Source: Clusia tigrina
Lineage: Eukaryota; Arthropoda; Insecta; Diptera; Clusiidae
Assembly: GCA_920105625.2 (NCBI GenBank)
Contig: OV050033.1
Span: 19,674,001 to 19,738,000, forward strand
DNA: 64,000 nucleotides
Direction: 5' to 3'
Under the pieces are notes generated by a model. That model was not told the DNA's origin, did no database searches, and saw only the letters and a program-made list of their open reading frames with translations. Position numbers and translations under genes: made by a program. Of the stretch, positions 12,901 through 26,008 are shown piece by piece (positions within the stretch are counted from its first letter, which is position 1; each line of letters opens with the position of its first letter).

Positions 12901-15900
12901 AATTTCGTGAAATCGACAACACTTTAAATATTATTTATGTTTTATTTGCTTTACTATCACAATACTCGTAGCTGGGGTAAAAAGTACAGTTGACTCGGAT
13001 ATTTGCAGATATCAATTCATAATTTAAATGCCACCCTATTTCAGGATACCCTCATAATCAGTTTCGTATTGTGTCTACTAATAGTGTCCATACGAGTATA
13101 CGTTCCTTTTTCTGTTCTGTGCCAAGTGATATTAGGGGTGTTCACTGAGAATATTTGGCAGGATCGAATAAATACCTATAGCCTTATTTGATGAACAGTT
13201 GGATTGGAACTATGATAAAGTGAAGTACTCTGCTCCCACCGACTGAGTGTGGTGGGAGGTCCGTGATCTTTCAATCCAGTACTAATTCATTCGATAAGGG
13301 TGCTGACCTAGTTTGCGAAATCCGATGAGAATCCGTTCAGGAGCATATACCCTAAAAAGTATTCCATCAAAGTAAAAGTCTTATCGTATTCAACATTTTG
13401 TTCTAGACTACCTGGAATACTCTGAGAGTTGAAATTGGAAAATATTTTCTTTCATCCTTTACAGAAAAAACAGAACGGGTCCCCTACCTTCCACACTAGG
13501 CTGAAGAAATGCAGTCTTTATTTTATAAGAAAGGATTTTAAGATGGGGAGCTATTTGCGTCAGACAAAAGGACATTTGATAGCACTTCGCGGAATCATTT
13601 GCGATACAATGAAACTAAAGGAAGTGTGGTGGTAAAGCTACCGTCCTGATAGGGCAAATAAGTTGAACTTAGGTTTGGATTAAGTTCAAAAGTAAATGTG
13701 AAAGGATGCCAACATTTTTCTTGTCTCTCAACTTGTCTAATTCCAATAATTTCGCTTGTCTTTCAACTTAATCTAATCAACCTCGCACGTGCTTGCAATT
13801 CTGTGGATTTTTCCAACTCTGCCTCCCACTTTGACACTAATTTTACTTCGCGGCATGAAGAGCCGCTGGCAACCTGCGTTTAAGAATTGGTCAAGCTCGA
13901 AGTTACGTCGGAGTCAGTTTATTTGTTCGAATGAAGCTGAAGATGTCTCGGCGTGCAATATTATTTGAAGCTAAAAGAGGAAAATGGAAATAAAATTGTA
14001 AAAAGGAAATTGTTTATAAGCTGAAATGGTAAAAAGCAAATAAACATGAACCATGATGATTGCCTTTGATGTTTCTTTCTATGCTCGTATTTTTTATTTA
14101 TTTTTTTAGCTTGACTTTTGATTTTACGCTTGAGTAGCGGAATTCTGCGGCGCAACTGATTTGGGAACGTGGGACAATGCTTACACATACTTTTACATAT
14201 ATTTGTGCTTTTATACTCAAGGACCCACGCATACGCTTACAACATTGTGACTATATTTCCAGCTTTGTAGTTAGTTGTAGTCATTTTGTCAAGGCTGCCC
14301 TGATGGCTGTTACTTTGATCTTTTTAACTTCTGCTGCTGCTGCTGCTCCAACAAATTCAGTTTTCTTAACTCGTGTACGACGAGTTCGAGTTCTGGCACA
14401 AAGATTGCTGCTTTCTTAGTAGTTTTCATTGTTTGGTTGGAGCTCGTAATTGGCGGAATAATTGATAAATCTATGTGTACTCCTCCTATCTCTATTGTCA
14501 TAGTTTAATGCAGTAATGACGTTAGTATATACAGGGGCGAATTTGACATTCTGTATATGAATTTGAATTTTTCGTGAGGGGACATAAGGATTCTTCCTGA
14601 GTCGACGTAGCATGCTTTTTGAACTTTCTGTTCCAATTTATATTAGATATGAGTTCAAGTTTCAGGAATGAAAATAGCGCCTTCGATTCGCCTTAAGATA
14701 TTTTGAAATTTTGAGAAATACAAACCAATTTTATCGGATATTACTGTCTCAAACCTTATCCTTAAACAGTTGGAGAGGGTTCGTTTTTGATTCCTTAAAT
14801 TTGAATTAGAATGCCATGTGAGATTGATGATGGTTTGTGTGTGTAGTAAGAACTTTTGCAAACAAACAAACTAAATAAACTAGATATTAGTGACTGGGTT
14901 GATCCTTTCACAAGTGAGTACCTAAGTTGTCGAATCAAAAATGGATAAGATTAGGTAAACACGTAACAGGATCGGGTTTAATTCACCACCAGAATTGCTT
15001 GTTTGCCAAAAAAATAATGTTGTTTAATTCCTGCTTTCTATAAAAATGAAAGCACTGACAACAACTATCCAGTTATATTTTTAAAAGAACAAACTGTTTT
15101 TCTGTATTGAAACCATAATCAATCGCTCCAGACGACCCTAACTTATATAAGCGAAACCGTTTAATCTTAGCTACGTTTTGTTTTTGTAAGTCCATGAAAA
15201 TTTCAAAATAATCAATGTATATATAATAAGGCTTAACTAAATATATTTAATGAAGCAAGAACGGAAGCTTTACTCTGACCCCAACTGCGAAAGATTGCCA
15301 ATATTATATCAGATTAATCGGTATATTAGCAGTTCTGCATATATGCATACACAAAATTGGTAGCTGAAGTTTACCTGGACTTTTCATGCTAAATTTGATG
15401 ATAATCAGTTCAGAGCCTGCACACTTTTTAAAGGTCCCATGCCGTTGAGCCAGTGCTGTCACGCCTAATTGGCTTTCATAAATATGCAAAGCCAAGTAAC
15501 ACATTTCGCCCCCTTGCTGCTCCCAATAATAGCAGCAGGGCAACTAGCCAACCCAGGATGTGCCAGCCAGCCTGCTTGCCTGCCAAAAACTCCACACTTC
15601 CTGATGGCAGTGACGTTTGTTTCCCAATGCACACGATAAACGTAGCAGCGGACTTTTTATTGTTGTTTTGGTGCGCTGTTTGTGCAGCAAACCTACCGCA
15701 GTAAAAGAGCAACGGAACAAGTGAACTCGGTTGCAGTGAATGCGCACACAATAAGGCTTCATTGTGTACCAACGGCGGTGGTACCGCGGCAACGCATATG
15801 GCACTGCGCGCTCCTACTTTGCACTATTTTGCTGAATGCGCGCACTCACAGCGAGCTGCAGCGATAAAAACGAGTGCAACACATTCCACAGCACAAACAG

Positions 15901-18900
15901 CAGCAGCACTAAAATAAGCCACCACCACCAAACCACTGCCACAACAACACGAATAAGAGGAACTATAAGAAAGGCAGCAATGTGCATTCACATCAACCGC
16001 AATGCAAAGAAATCGATAACAACAAAAAAACCCTTTTGTTGATATTTCTTTCTGTTCTTTTTGTTTATTTGTTTACAATTTTCAATAACTTTTTTCCCTG
16101 CTGTTTGGGAAGTGAATGCGCCGTTTTTTTTTCACTCCCAAACTGGTATCACCCCAAACCGCCATGTGCACAGGTAATGCCAGTGATGCCTGCTGCAGCC
16201 GCGGTGCAAATGTAGCGCACTCAGTCGCTTCTATGCCAGCCACAATAAGTTAAACAGGGCAGAATGTTTCATTAAAGCCGCACTGCACTCGCTGCAAATG
16301 CTGCATGAGACACCACCAACACCAACAGCCTTGTCAGCCCGGCTCTGCGTATCGCTCTGTGTGGACTAAATTGGCACTGCGCTGGCTGGCACACAATCTG
16401 GAACTGGGTACGGGTAAAATATGAAAAATGCGGTTACCCATTCACAAGTCAATTATATATTGACTTATATTTCTACCAGTTAGTTATGAGTGTTTGTGTA
16501 TGTGTGTTTGTGTTTTTGTGTGTGCGCCCAACAGCTAAAAAGGCACAAAGAAGTTATCGAGTGTGGGTAAAAAAGTGGTAACAAAAAACTTGCTAAGATA
16601 GCGCGCAAAATTCCCACAGTTTGTGGTGGCGTCTTTTTTGTGTTCTTGTTTTTGTTGCTTTTCTTGTTGTATCTGAGCGCGTCTCTATTTGAGCTTCAAT
16701 GTAATTTGCTGATATTATTGGCAACAAATTGCTGGGATTATCGTACACGTAGTTAGTAAAATTATGGTTATTATTTTTTTCAATAAAATACAAATTACCT
16801 TTTTATATGAATTTAAATTGTACGAAGTGTAGACGGAGCCGCTGGACTAGCCGCCTGAGACAGTCCAGTGAGTAAGTTAGTTACCTGAGGAGGTGTTGAC
16901 ATGTGCTGCATTAAAACTCCTCTTCTAGAGGTGGGTACATGCCGCGTAAATCAATGTCTGCAGTGAAGAGCTTTCTTTAAGTAGAAAAGAAAGAAAGAGA
17001 AGGGGCTTCTGCGAGGACATTATAGTTTGCTTGATAAGCATGTATGTATCAGGAGGCATTTTAATAATTATTATCACCTTTATTCACACCAGAAATAACA
17101 ACAATGTGAACAATTTTATAGCACTTCAAACCAACAACTGTGTAGTTAGGGACCTCGACACGAATGTGATGAAGATCTAAAAATAAGTATTGGGGTATAA
17201 ACATTGGGTTGGATTTCAGCGTGGAACTATGACTGGAAGAATAGTATATTAGTTTGCAGAACATATCAATGAAACGTTTTTGTGTTCTTAGAGTGAGTTC
17301 TAAGCAATAAGTTCAGAAATTTAAGAAACTACAAAAAAATCTGAACTGTTATTTTGACTTGTGTATTTCGTCTAAAAAGTCGTTGTTGTAGTTAAATAAA
17401 TTGTGGCAAAATTTGGTGTTAGAAAGAATCCTCAGCCTTACAGAGAAAATTATATTAATTTGAAGTTCTGGTTGAGAGTATTCTGAAAAATAGAAGCTTT
17501 AAATTTTGTAACGGCGGCTTAAGAGAGTTTGTGCTATGAAATTTCTAGCGAAACGGAAACTAAAGCAAACCTTGACTAAATTATATGACAAAATTGTGCA
17601 TTTCAGAAGGGTTGCATTGAACACAAACATGAATATTTACTTTAATTTTGTTCCCACATATTCAAATCACTTGACCGACCACGTCTCGAGCGCTCAGCGC
17701 AAGTACCAGCATCTCCGACCACGCCACGCCACGCCAAGGCAATTCAATTTAATTCGAGTACTCCCCGCGATACTCGTCGAGCGAAGTGCCACTTGCAGAA
17801 ATTCATGTGAGAAAGCAAATGAAATGAAACTCAGAGAGGAAAGAAATATATTTCTGCCACTTTAAACTAAACTTTCAGTGAGATTAGCTGAAATGGACGT
17901 GTATAAATGTATTTATAATTTATTTAAATTTCAAAATGCACACACTCAGATGTCGCGAGGATGTGGTCTGCAATTGGGTGGGACTAGCATATTGAATCTG
18001 AAAACGCACATGTGCCAGCAGAAAACCCACTCTCGCAATCACACGGATCCACCGATATAATGCGTTGAACATTATTTGCTTATTGCGGACGAGCACACCC
18101 ACAATGCCAGCAGCAGTGGTAGCAGCAGCTCGACCAGCATTTGTGGCATTAACAGCTGTGGGCAGGGAGTCAGACGAAGCAAATGATTTAATCATATTGC
18201 GTGCATTTCAGTCTTCATTTGCAGACGATTGGCAATTGGAAAGGCCGATCTATATATGAACGAATGAATATTCGGTCAGTCGTTGGGTTGCTGTGATGGG
18301 AAGGGGCTCGAAGCGGACATCATGGTCGGTTGCATGCGGATTTATATGCAGCAAATCTTTAGTAATTAAACGTGCGCGCTTACACAACTTCAGCGGTTTT
18401 AGCGCGTGTGCATATATAAGTTCGACCCTGCAGGGAATTAGACAGGATCGTAATTTAGCGGTTTGCTTTTCAAACCATATCCAAGCAATTTTCTCTCTAT
18501 AACAATTTCGTAGCTGTGTTTTTGGTGTATTCTTGGCATATGAAGAGTTAATATGCTCCTTTTAGAGAACACCCACCCCTTGGTATCAATGTCATATCAG
18601 AGAAAAGGACATTAAATCCACCATTAAGGACTCAAAGTTATAGCGAGAATCAGATAGTTAGAGGAGAGCATCTTAAAAGTTATGCATTTAACTTTAAAAA
18701 GAATCTGCGTTATATTAAGAAAAGAAATTCCAAATTAATGGTTTCTTTTCTGGTATAAAAATCGAACTCTGTCTCAGTATCAACTTAGCCCACTCTTATT
18801 CGAATTCGGAAGTCTCACAGGCCTGATTTCGCAGACTTTACTCTAATATCTTTTGAAATCGTAGCATTTTCGACGCTATGAACTTCGTATCAAATACTTC

Positions 18901-18915
18901 GTCATATTAAATTGT
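9924..18915. other. Non-coding DNA, no gene recognised
   Basis: About 9 kb without a supportable coding region. It includes a CGTACGTACGTCCGTCCGTC tetranucleotide tract near 10506-10525, GTT-rich stretches near 10920-10950, AT-rich DNA from 11040 to 12500, CTG and CAG trinucleotide runs near 14330-14346 and 15895-15905, and GT runs near 16490-16525. The longest frames (for example 10668-11033) are low-complexity Phe/Val/Cys strings. Confidence 0.6.
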
Positions 18916-18997
18916 CCACAATATTGGTTTTCTTTATTCTAATCATAATGCAGACTGCCCACAATATTGGTTTTATTCTAATCATAATGCAGACTAT
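18916..18997. repeat. Two-copy direct duplication
   Basis: A segment starting CCACAATATTGG and ending ATAATGCAGACT occurs twice back to back. The first copy has a short CTTT insertion relative to the second. It looks like a recent local tandem duplication. Confidence 0.85.
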
Positions 18998-21667
18998 ACA
19001 CAGTGATCAAATCTCAGAGAGAAGATGAGTTCTATCAAATATTAGTTTTAAGAAAAAATCACACGTTTCTATCATACTTTCGGATATAAATAAAGAGAAC
19101 ATCTCTGAGCTGGCATCATTTCTAATATTCTTGTATGATTTATATAGCTTTATAAGAAGTCTCATCTCTAACACTGTTTATCTTCTTCTCTGCTGGGTAC
19201 ACTTTTAATTCCAGCATTCAACACTGCAACCAGTCGGGGCGTATGAAACGAGGCTCTTGCGCTGCAGCTTAAGATAAAAAGGCATTTAATTATTATTGCA
19301 GCTCATAAAATTTAATTGTCTTAATTACCAGCGGAATTTATGTGGAACAAAGCTTTGAGGCTAAGTGATAGTGTGGACGATTTGCAGTATGCGAGGAAGA
19401 TGTGAGTTAACGATTAGTCATAGAAAATGCAACAATTGCTTTCGGCATTGCTACCACCCTCTTCGGAAGTGTTAAAAGAAAACAGAAAAAACAAAAACTC
19501 AAAACTCAGCTGCCGGTCCAATTGAAAGTGCAATTTTAGCACTGCCACCGCGCATTGCAATTTGCAATGCATTGTAAACAATACGCGCAGTTACAACACA
19601 ACAAAACTGAATACATCGCAAATTTTGCCGCTCGCCGCCTGCCGCCTTTTTGAATAAACAAATGCGCAAAACATATTCAAAGGGAAAAGCCGCATCCATT
19701 TGCTGCAGAAAATGCAGTTCTCCCTGGCGCGCCATTCACAGTAGTCAGATAGTCATAAAAATCAATACAAATTGCAGCCTTATGCGGAAAAGTGCTCCTA
19801 AAAAGGCAACTACAACAACGAAAACAAAAACGAAAACGGAAAAAATTCAGAAGGAAACCAGCATAGCCAGGCAAAGAAGCGTTGATGCTCGTTGTCGGGT
19901 GATTGCCCTCTTTGCCGGTGCATATGAGTCACAGACACATACACAGACAATATGCTTATGTGTGCGCACTAGTATTGGTTTAGTACGGACATGTGTGCGA
20001 AATGTGTAGGACACATACAGCCGCATAACGGCTTCCTTGACAATGTGCTGCATCCTTTTGTCGTACGGCATGAAATATTTCCAATTGAACTATGATAAAA
20101 GTACCATCGAGGACGACGGTAGTGTTGGGGAGGGGGGCGAAGAAGCAAAAATCATTGACAAAATAACTGCGAAGCCAAGTGTATGGATATAAATAAAAAT
20201 CATTCCAGTTAGGGTGGAAAAGTGGAAAGCGGCACAGAGGGTGGTGTGGCGTTAGTGTACTGCAATACTGAGCGGACTTTTGCAAACTTGAGGAAAATCG
20301 TGTTTAAGCGTTTTGCTTGTCTGAGTGCGTGTCAGCGCAGCATTTTTCTTTCTTTTCGTGTTAACGGACCTGCCCTGCTCGCGTTGGGGTGAGTTGGGGT
20401 CGGTGTAGTCGGGCGATTTTTCAATTAAATTAGCGCTACATGCGCGTAAAGCATTATTTAAGCCACTTAACTGTCTCATGCCTCATTTGGCACGTTCTTG
20501 TGCCCAAAATCGCGCACATCGGCAGCCGCACAGCACAGCAACAAATGCAAACACTTGTATTATTAACCTTGATGCTATGGCAAAACAATGCATGTGCATT
20601 AGAAGAACGGCCTGTGGTGCGGTTGTGGTTGTACCACCACCACCATCAATAACACCACTAATACCAGCGAACATTGCAAACACTGCTATGAGTTGAATGA
20701 ACTTTTTGCGTATTTCGGTCACTTCACTGGTGCTATTGTAGCTGCTGGTGCTGCTGCCAGCCTGACTTCCTTCCTTCCTTTAAGAAGAGTTCTAGTTCAC
20801 AATACTTCGATTTGATGAAAGGTTCAATGCTCTCTTGGAATGGGCAGATTTTTCCTGCGCTCAGCAGCTGCAAGTGCACAGTTCTCGCGTCTGCCTGTAT
20901 TCATATATCGTGTATTTACGTATTGTTTTGGGCAGTGTGCCAACATTTATATTTCTGTTTTTGTCCAACTACGAGTGTCAGGGTTTGCATTCATTTCGCT
21001 AGCAAATATTTGAACTTTTGCCTGTAGCAACAACAATGCAAATAACACAAAACTTTACTAAGTGTTCGTTCGACTGGTATACAAGTTGTTGTTTGAAAAA
21101 TTAACTGTAATCTGTGAAATATTTATATGTCTGGATTTCCGAACGAATATTCTTGTACGAGACAAATTTGCATGATTCCTTATGTAACTCCAGCATGTAT
21201 TGAAATTAAATAATATACTGATAATAGGGATGATAATTGATGACACCATTAACCAACAGACATTAACTCCCAGCTCTAGAAAATTCTCGTGTAGTCCTAT
21301 CCAGAACGACTCACTTTCCGCTCTTTACAAAGTTGTCCACTTGTGGTTGATGTACCTTGATCCAGAGATGTCCTGTTATCGGCTGTTGTTCTTCAATTAC
21401 TTATCTTTAAGCTGTTCTGGGCATTATAGGCCACTTTATGATGGTCGTGAGTCTTATTCATTGGGTAGTGCGAAACCTCCTATATAGTGTTTATGCACAA
21501 AGCTATTGAGACTAACAGTGGCAAACATCTCTTTTTTCATAGACAATGGTCTCTATAATTATGTTTAAATAAGTATGAGTAAGTAGGTTTTTTGAGTGAC
21601 GGATATCTGCCACCACATCCTTCACCTCATCAAGGGTGTTGTCAGTCGAACATGGTGAAGGATATGT
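18998..21667. other. Non-coding DNA, no gene recognised
   Basis: No ORF here has recognisable domains. The stretch includes an A-rich (ACNAAAACG)n-like tract near 19808-19845, a CACCAC run near 20634-20646, and a CCTTCCTTCC run near 20767-20779. Confidence 0.55.
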
Positions 21668-21682
21668 TAGGTTAGGTTAGGT
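21668..21682 (+). repeat. (TTAGG)3 run
   Basis: Three perfect tandem TTAGG units, the ancestral insect telomere repeat, followed by TTAACG. Diptera have lost TTAGG telomeres, so this is more likely the edge of an interspersed repeat whose body continues to about 21790 (with CTCACTCAGACCACC and GGTCCATTGTGATAC). The family was not identified. Confidence 0.6.
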
Positions 21683-24600
21683 TAACGTGGCAGCCGGTCT
21701 AAGGACCAGCTCACTCAGACCACCATGGGTCCATTGTGATACAACCGCGCAACAACGCACCTCCAATTCACACGTCGAACCATGTTGAAGGAGAATCAGA
21801 ATGTGGGAATTCTTTGAATTGTCCGCAGAAATTTCAAACACACCACATAATTTGAGATGAAGTCTTTTTTCGAAATTTATATTCACTTAGAAAATAGGAA
21901 AGCACACTAGAAGGCCACTAACTCACAACCCTACAACAGTCTAAGTTAGAATTAATTGCAATATTTCCAAATAATATTTGGCATAAAGACATTACTTGAT
22001 TGTGTGAATTGCTGTTAACCAGCACAGAAATTCAGCGACTTCGCTTACTCAAAATGAAATTGTAACGCACCGCTTAAAAGTTTCCAATCATAATCTCAAT
22101 TATAGTCGCAGCCATGAGAACAAAAGCAGAGTAGAAAGCATATAAATCGAGGGGATTTTTAATTTAAACTCCATTGAACATTGAACGCTTATGATGATGG
22201 GTCATTTATCATGTCAGCACTTGAAAAATAATAATAAAAATATTGGCTCAAAATAATACTAGCGAAGAGAGATTTTAAGGACAAAAAATTATACACGCAA
22301 CATTACAGCATGATGCATCAGTTTTAAATACGAGTATTCAGCACGAGCACGCCTGAATTCCAACAACCAAACAAGACCCGCAAAGACATTGGCAACAACA
22401 ATGCCTAACGAAAAAAACAATGAAACGCCAGGCGCAGCCAAGTTCCCTGACCAATAAATAAAGTCATTAAAAGTGCACAACGACGCACACAGCGCTTTTT
22501 CGGCTCGGTTAGGTCCCTTGCAACACTTCGCTCACGCCATACTGCAGCGCAAATATTTGCATTCGAATCGATGACGGCGGTTAAGTTCAGCAGCATCTTT
22601 AGCTAGGTTTTTTCTTCTTTTTTTGTATTGGTCTTTTAGCATCAGAAGAAAACTGGCAACAAGAATAAAGCAGGCGGAGCAGACTAGAGATGCCTCAACT
22701 CCGCACGAATTCTATTACCGAATACTAAGAAATTGTGTCCTTTCCGTGAATAGCGCTGATATTTTTATTGTTTGCAGCTTCTTCCACATTTTTATTTGAA
22801 AGGAATGTAACTAATAGGAATTCATGAATGTTCAAGGAATATAAAATACATATAAAAATATAATATATACCATAAACTGAATGATGCGGCGGACCTGTTT
22901 TATCTAAAATCCATAGTTTGATTTTTATATTCATTTAACTTCTGAGTATGTGGAAGATATTATCTGCGAAATCACCCAAAAATTATGGTCAAGCTTGGAA
23001 AAGAAGGGGCCTTGATATTCTTTCTTCAGATCGATATTGTGGAAATTGTTAGAAATGTGAATCATAGAATGACTGAAAACATTGAATGAACCTTCAACGG
23101 TGTTATCAGAGTGACCAATGTGGCCATAATCATCAGAATTTTCCTAAGTTTTCCTGTTGAGAGACTGACACTGCATGTACCAATTCTTATCGATCCAATA
23201 CGAACCGTACTTACACTGCTGAATTTAAAATGAGAGAGGTCACGGTTTCCAATGGGAGACTCATGAACACTTTTTCATTTTATTGCGACTAATTTATCAT
23301 ATATAAACCCAAAATGGATTTCCGTAGTCTGAGCATAGGAAATGCTGTTCCCATAACTTCCTTACGCGCTCTGTAGCTCGACACTAAAAGTGGCTTGCGT
23401 AGCCGATTAATCGTATAACGAATGTTTGTACATCCCTAACACACCCAGACAGACAAAGCAGGCGGAGAAGACTGTCCGGCAGCAGTTTTCTTTGAGGACG
23501 TTCAGAGACACGAAGCAACCTGATACCTTGTTTACGAGTATTTTGTAGTTCTTGTTGGCTGTATTTGTAGTTGTTTTTGTTGAGCACTGAAAGGCGGTAG
23601 CTACAAATTATGTGTTAACATGGCCACTGTGTGTATTTAGCGTAAACGGCTTGACTTGTCTTGGCTCTGCTCGCCACTACTGACTGCCTGGCAGCCTTGG
23701 CACTGTGCAATTAAGTGCGTTCGCAGTTTTTTCTTGCACACAGCACTGCATTATTATATACATTTTTTTTTGGCAAGCAAAGCAAAAAGAGGATTTTTGG
23801 CGTGGCGCCCTCTGCTGTGGTTTGAACCATTTTACGTCAGGTGTTGAAGCTGTCGGAGCCGGCCCTGCAGCGTCGGCGGCTGGTGCTTTTGATAACTCAC
23901 GCGTGCACAAAATAACCCGATAATGGAAAGAAGGGAAAATATAATTTTAAAATTCCAGGAACAACCGCACTATCGTCGGCGTTCTTCAGGCGGTGGTGGA
24001 GGAGGTGTTGACCAAGGTACCATTTTTTAATTAAAATTTCGATTAAAATGAGTTGAACTGACATTTTGCATCCCTTTTTTCCCTGTTTTTTTACCAATAC
24101 ACATGTTTTTGCCGCTTATCTGTGTAATTACAGCCATTAACGTAGTCCAACGTTTAGTTTGTGGCCTCTGCCCTTTATTTAGATCGACTCCGGTCTTCTC
24201 TGCTCTGCTTAGCTACCAAAGTGCTGCAAAAAATGTGGCCTGGTGCGGTTGCTATTGCTGCAAATGTGCTGTGCCAGCACGATTGAGTAATTTGCTACTC
24301 TTTTGACGAATTATGGGGTATTATGCAGCACGTCGTGCACTTGCCACATTCTTCTTCTGCTGCTGCTGCTGTGCCCGCTGCTCAGACATTGCGTTTTGCA
24401 TGCAAATATTTTATGAAAAATTTCAAATATTTCTACAGAGCATGCGATGTTCAAATTTTGTATCGTCAACGGCAGCGAAAGTGGCAACAGAATATCCCTC
24501 TGCTCCGTTCCGAGCTGAAATTCGAGAGTCGAACAAGCCTTAAGGAAAATTTCCGGCACAAACAAGCTAATAAATCAATTAATCATCGAGCGAACAAAAG

Positions 24601-25945
24601 CCCAATCAAAAAAGTAGACACTGTAACTACCGCTCTGGACCCCCGCCGTTTGAAAATATCCAACAGTGTTAACGTCACTCAAGCGTCACTCTTTAAGCAT
24701 TCGTATTTGCTTTTCCGTTCTTCACAACCCGTAAACACAACCGCAGAGCACATCCTTTTGCTAACAAATAAAACGATTTATTTTTCATGTCCAACGTTTT
24801 GGAACGACTGACTCAGCGTCAGAGCGCCCGCTAACTACAATACCAAAGCAGCACTGTCCCGCGTGGCGTGTTTTGACAGCGGTTTCGAGGCACTCTGTAG
24901 CTCTTCAGCTCTATTGCAGTGTGACGATTGAATGAGCCACTGAGTGAGGTGAGGGCTTGAATGAATCCAGGTGCGCTTTGCGTTGATGTGTCTAACTGAT
25001 TGCCTGTTCGGAAAAGGATGCTTGTGCGTTAGCATTTTTCTACCTGATAGTTGGTTACGTCTGCCACGCGCTGTGCTGTCCCTCGCTGTCGAAACCACCA
25101 CTAAAATCCGAATTGGCACTGCACGAACTAAAGAGGAAAATTGTTTCCCAATTTTATTTTAATGTGTATTCAATAAAGCAATTCACTGTGTGGGTTCACA
25201 AAAGGTGTGAAGAAGGTGTTGTTTTCTCTCAGGTATTTATCAGAATAAAAGGAGACATTTGATACGCGTCGGTTTTTTCGAATTAGATTTTTTTTTCATA
25301 GTTGAGAGAGGATGTGCTGCCTTTCAACATTATTGACAGTTCATTGAACTTGGTTTTATGTTAATTAAGTGAAATTTATTTTCAGAGTTTAATAAAAATT
25401 TATTTTTTGAAACGAAGTTTGAAGTCCTTTGAGTATAATATTCTGGTATCTGGTTTTTTATAATCGTTATATGAGTTTTTCTTCTTTTCCCACGATATTT
25501 TGTGATATTGTATTCATATTTTAATTGCATTGTATTCATATACTGAATAAAACTACCACTTGCCCATTATCAACTATAAATGTCTCTTTCAGGACTCTGG
25601 TACTTGTATACATCGAATTTTATATGGATCTCGAGTTCAATGAATTTTGGAAATAGTGTTCGAGGATGACGATTTGTCTTATATTGAATGAATACACGCA
25701 CACAAATAAACGTTACTTGTCTAGAACAATGTCACAACTCAACGCCGTAAAGGATATTCTAATATGCCAAGCTGCATATTGTCTTTACTACGTAAAGCCT
25801 CGGATATATTTCTTTCTCAATTCCAATCAATATCTCAATTTTGTTCCCACAGACGCATATTGCTATCAAAATGGAGTTAGGAAGTCATGCTCAGAGAACA
25901 CAAAGAAAGGAAAGTCTTTTTCGCTGCCAGCGTCCGTAGCGGACA
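21683..25945. other. Non-coding DNA, no gene recognised
   Basis: Contains the possible repeat body next to the TTAGG run, then mixed AT-rich sequence. A 162-codon frame at 24323-24811 begins in a GCT/CTG run. It shows no domain and no splice-site context, so I do not call it. Confidence 0.55.
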
Positions 25946-26008
25946 CACCACGATTTTGAGGGGATTCACCACGATTCTGAGTGGATTCACCACGATTTTG
26001 AGTTGATT
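25946..26008. repeat. 21-bp tandem repeat, three copies
   Basis: Units starting at 25946, 25967 and 25988 share CACCACGATT followed by a TGAG-containing half, differing at a few positions. The first and third copies are closest. Confidence 0.9.

Noticed and set aside
21200..21487. Possible non-LTR retrotransposon fragment
   Set aside because: A faint resemblance of the SGHYRPLYDG region to retroelement C-termini is too weak to call without a database search.
24323..24811. 162-codon + strand frame
   Set aside because: Starts in a trinucleotide run and shows no domain, so coding status is unsupported.
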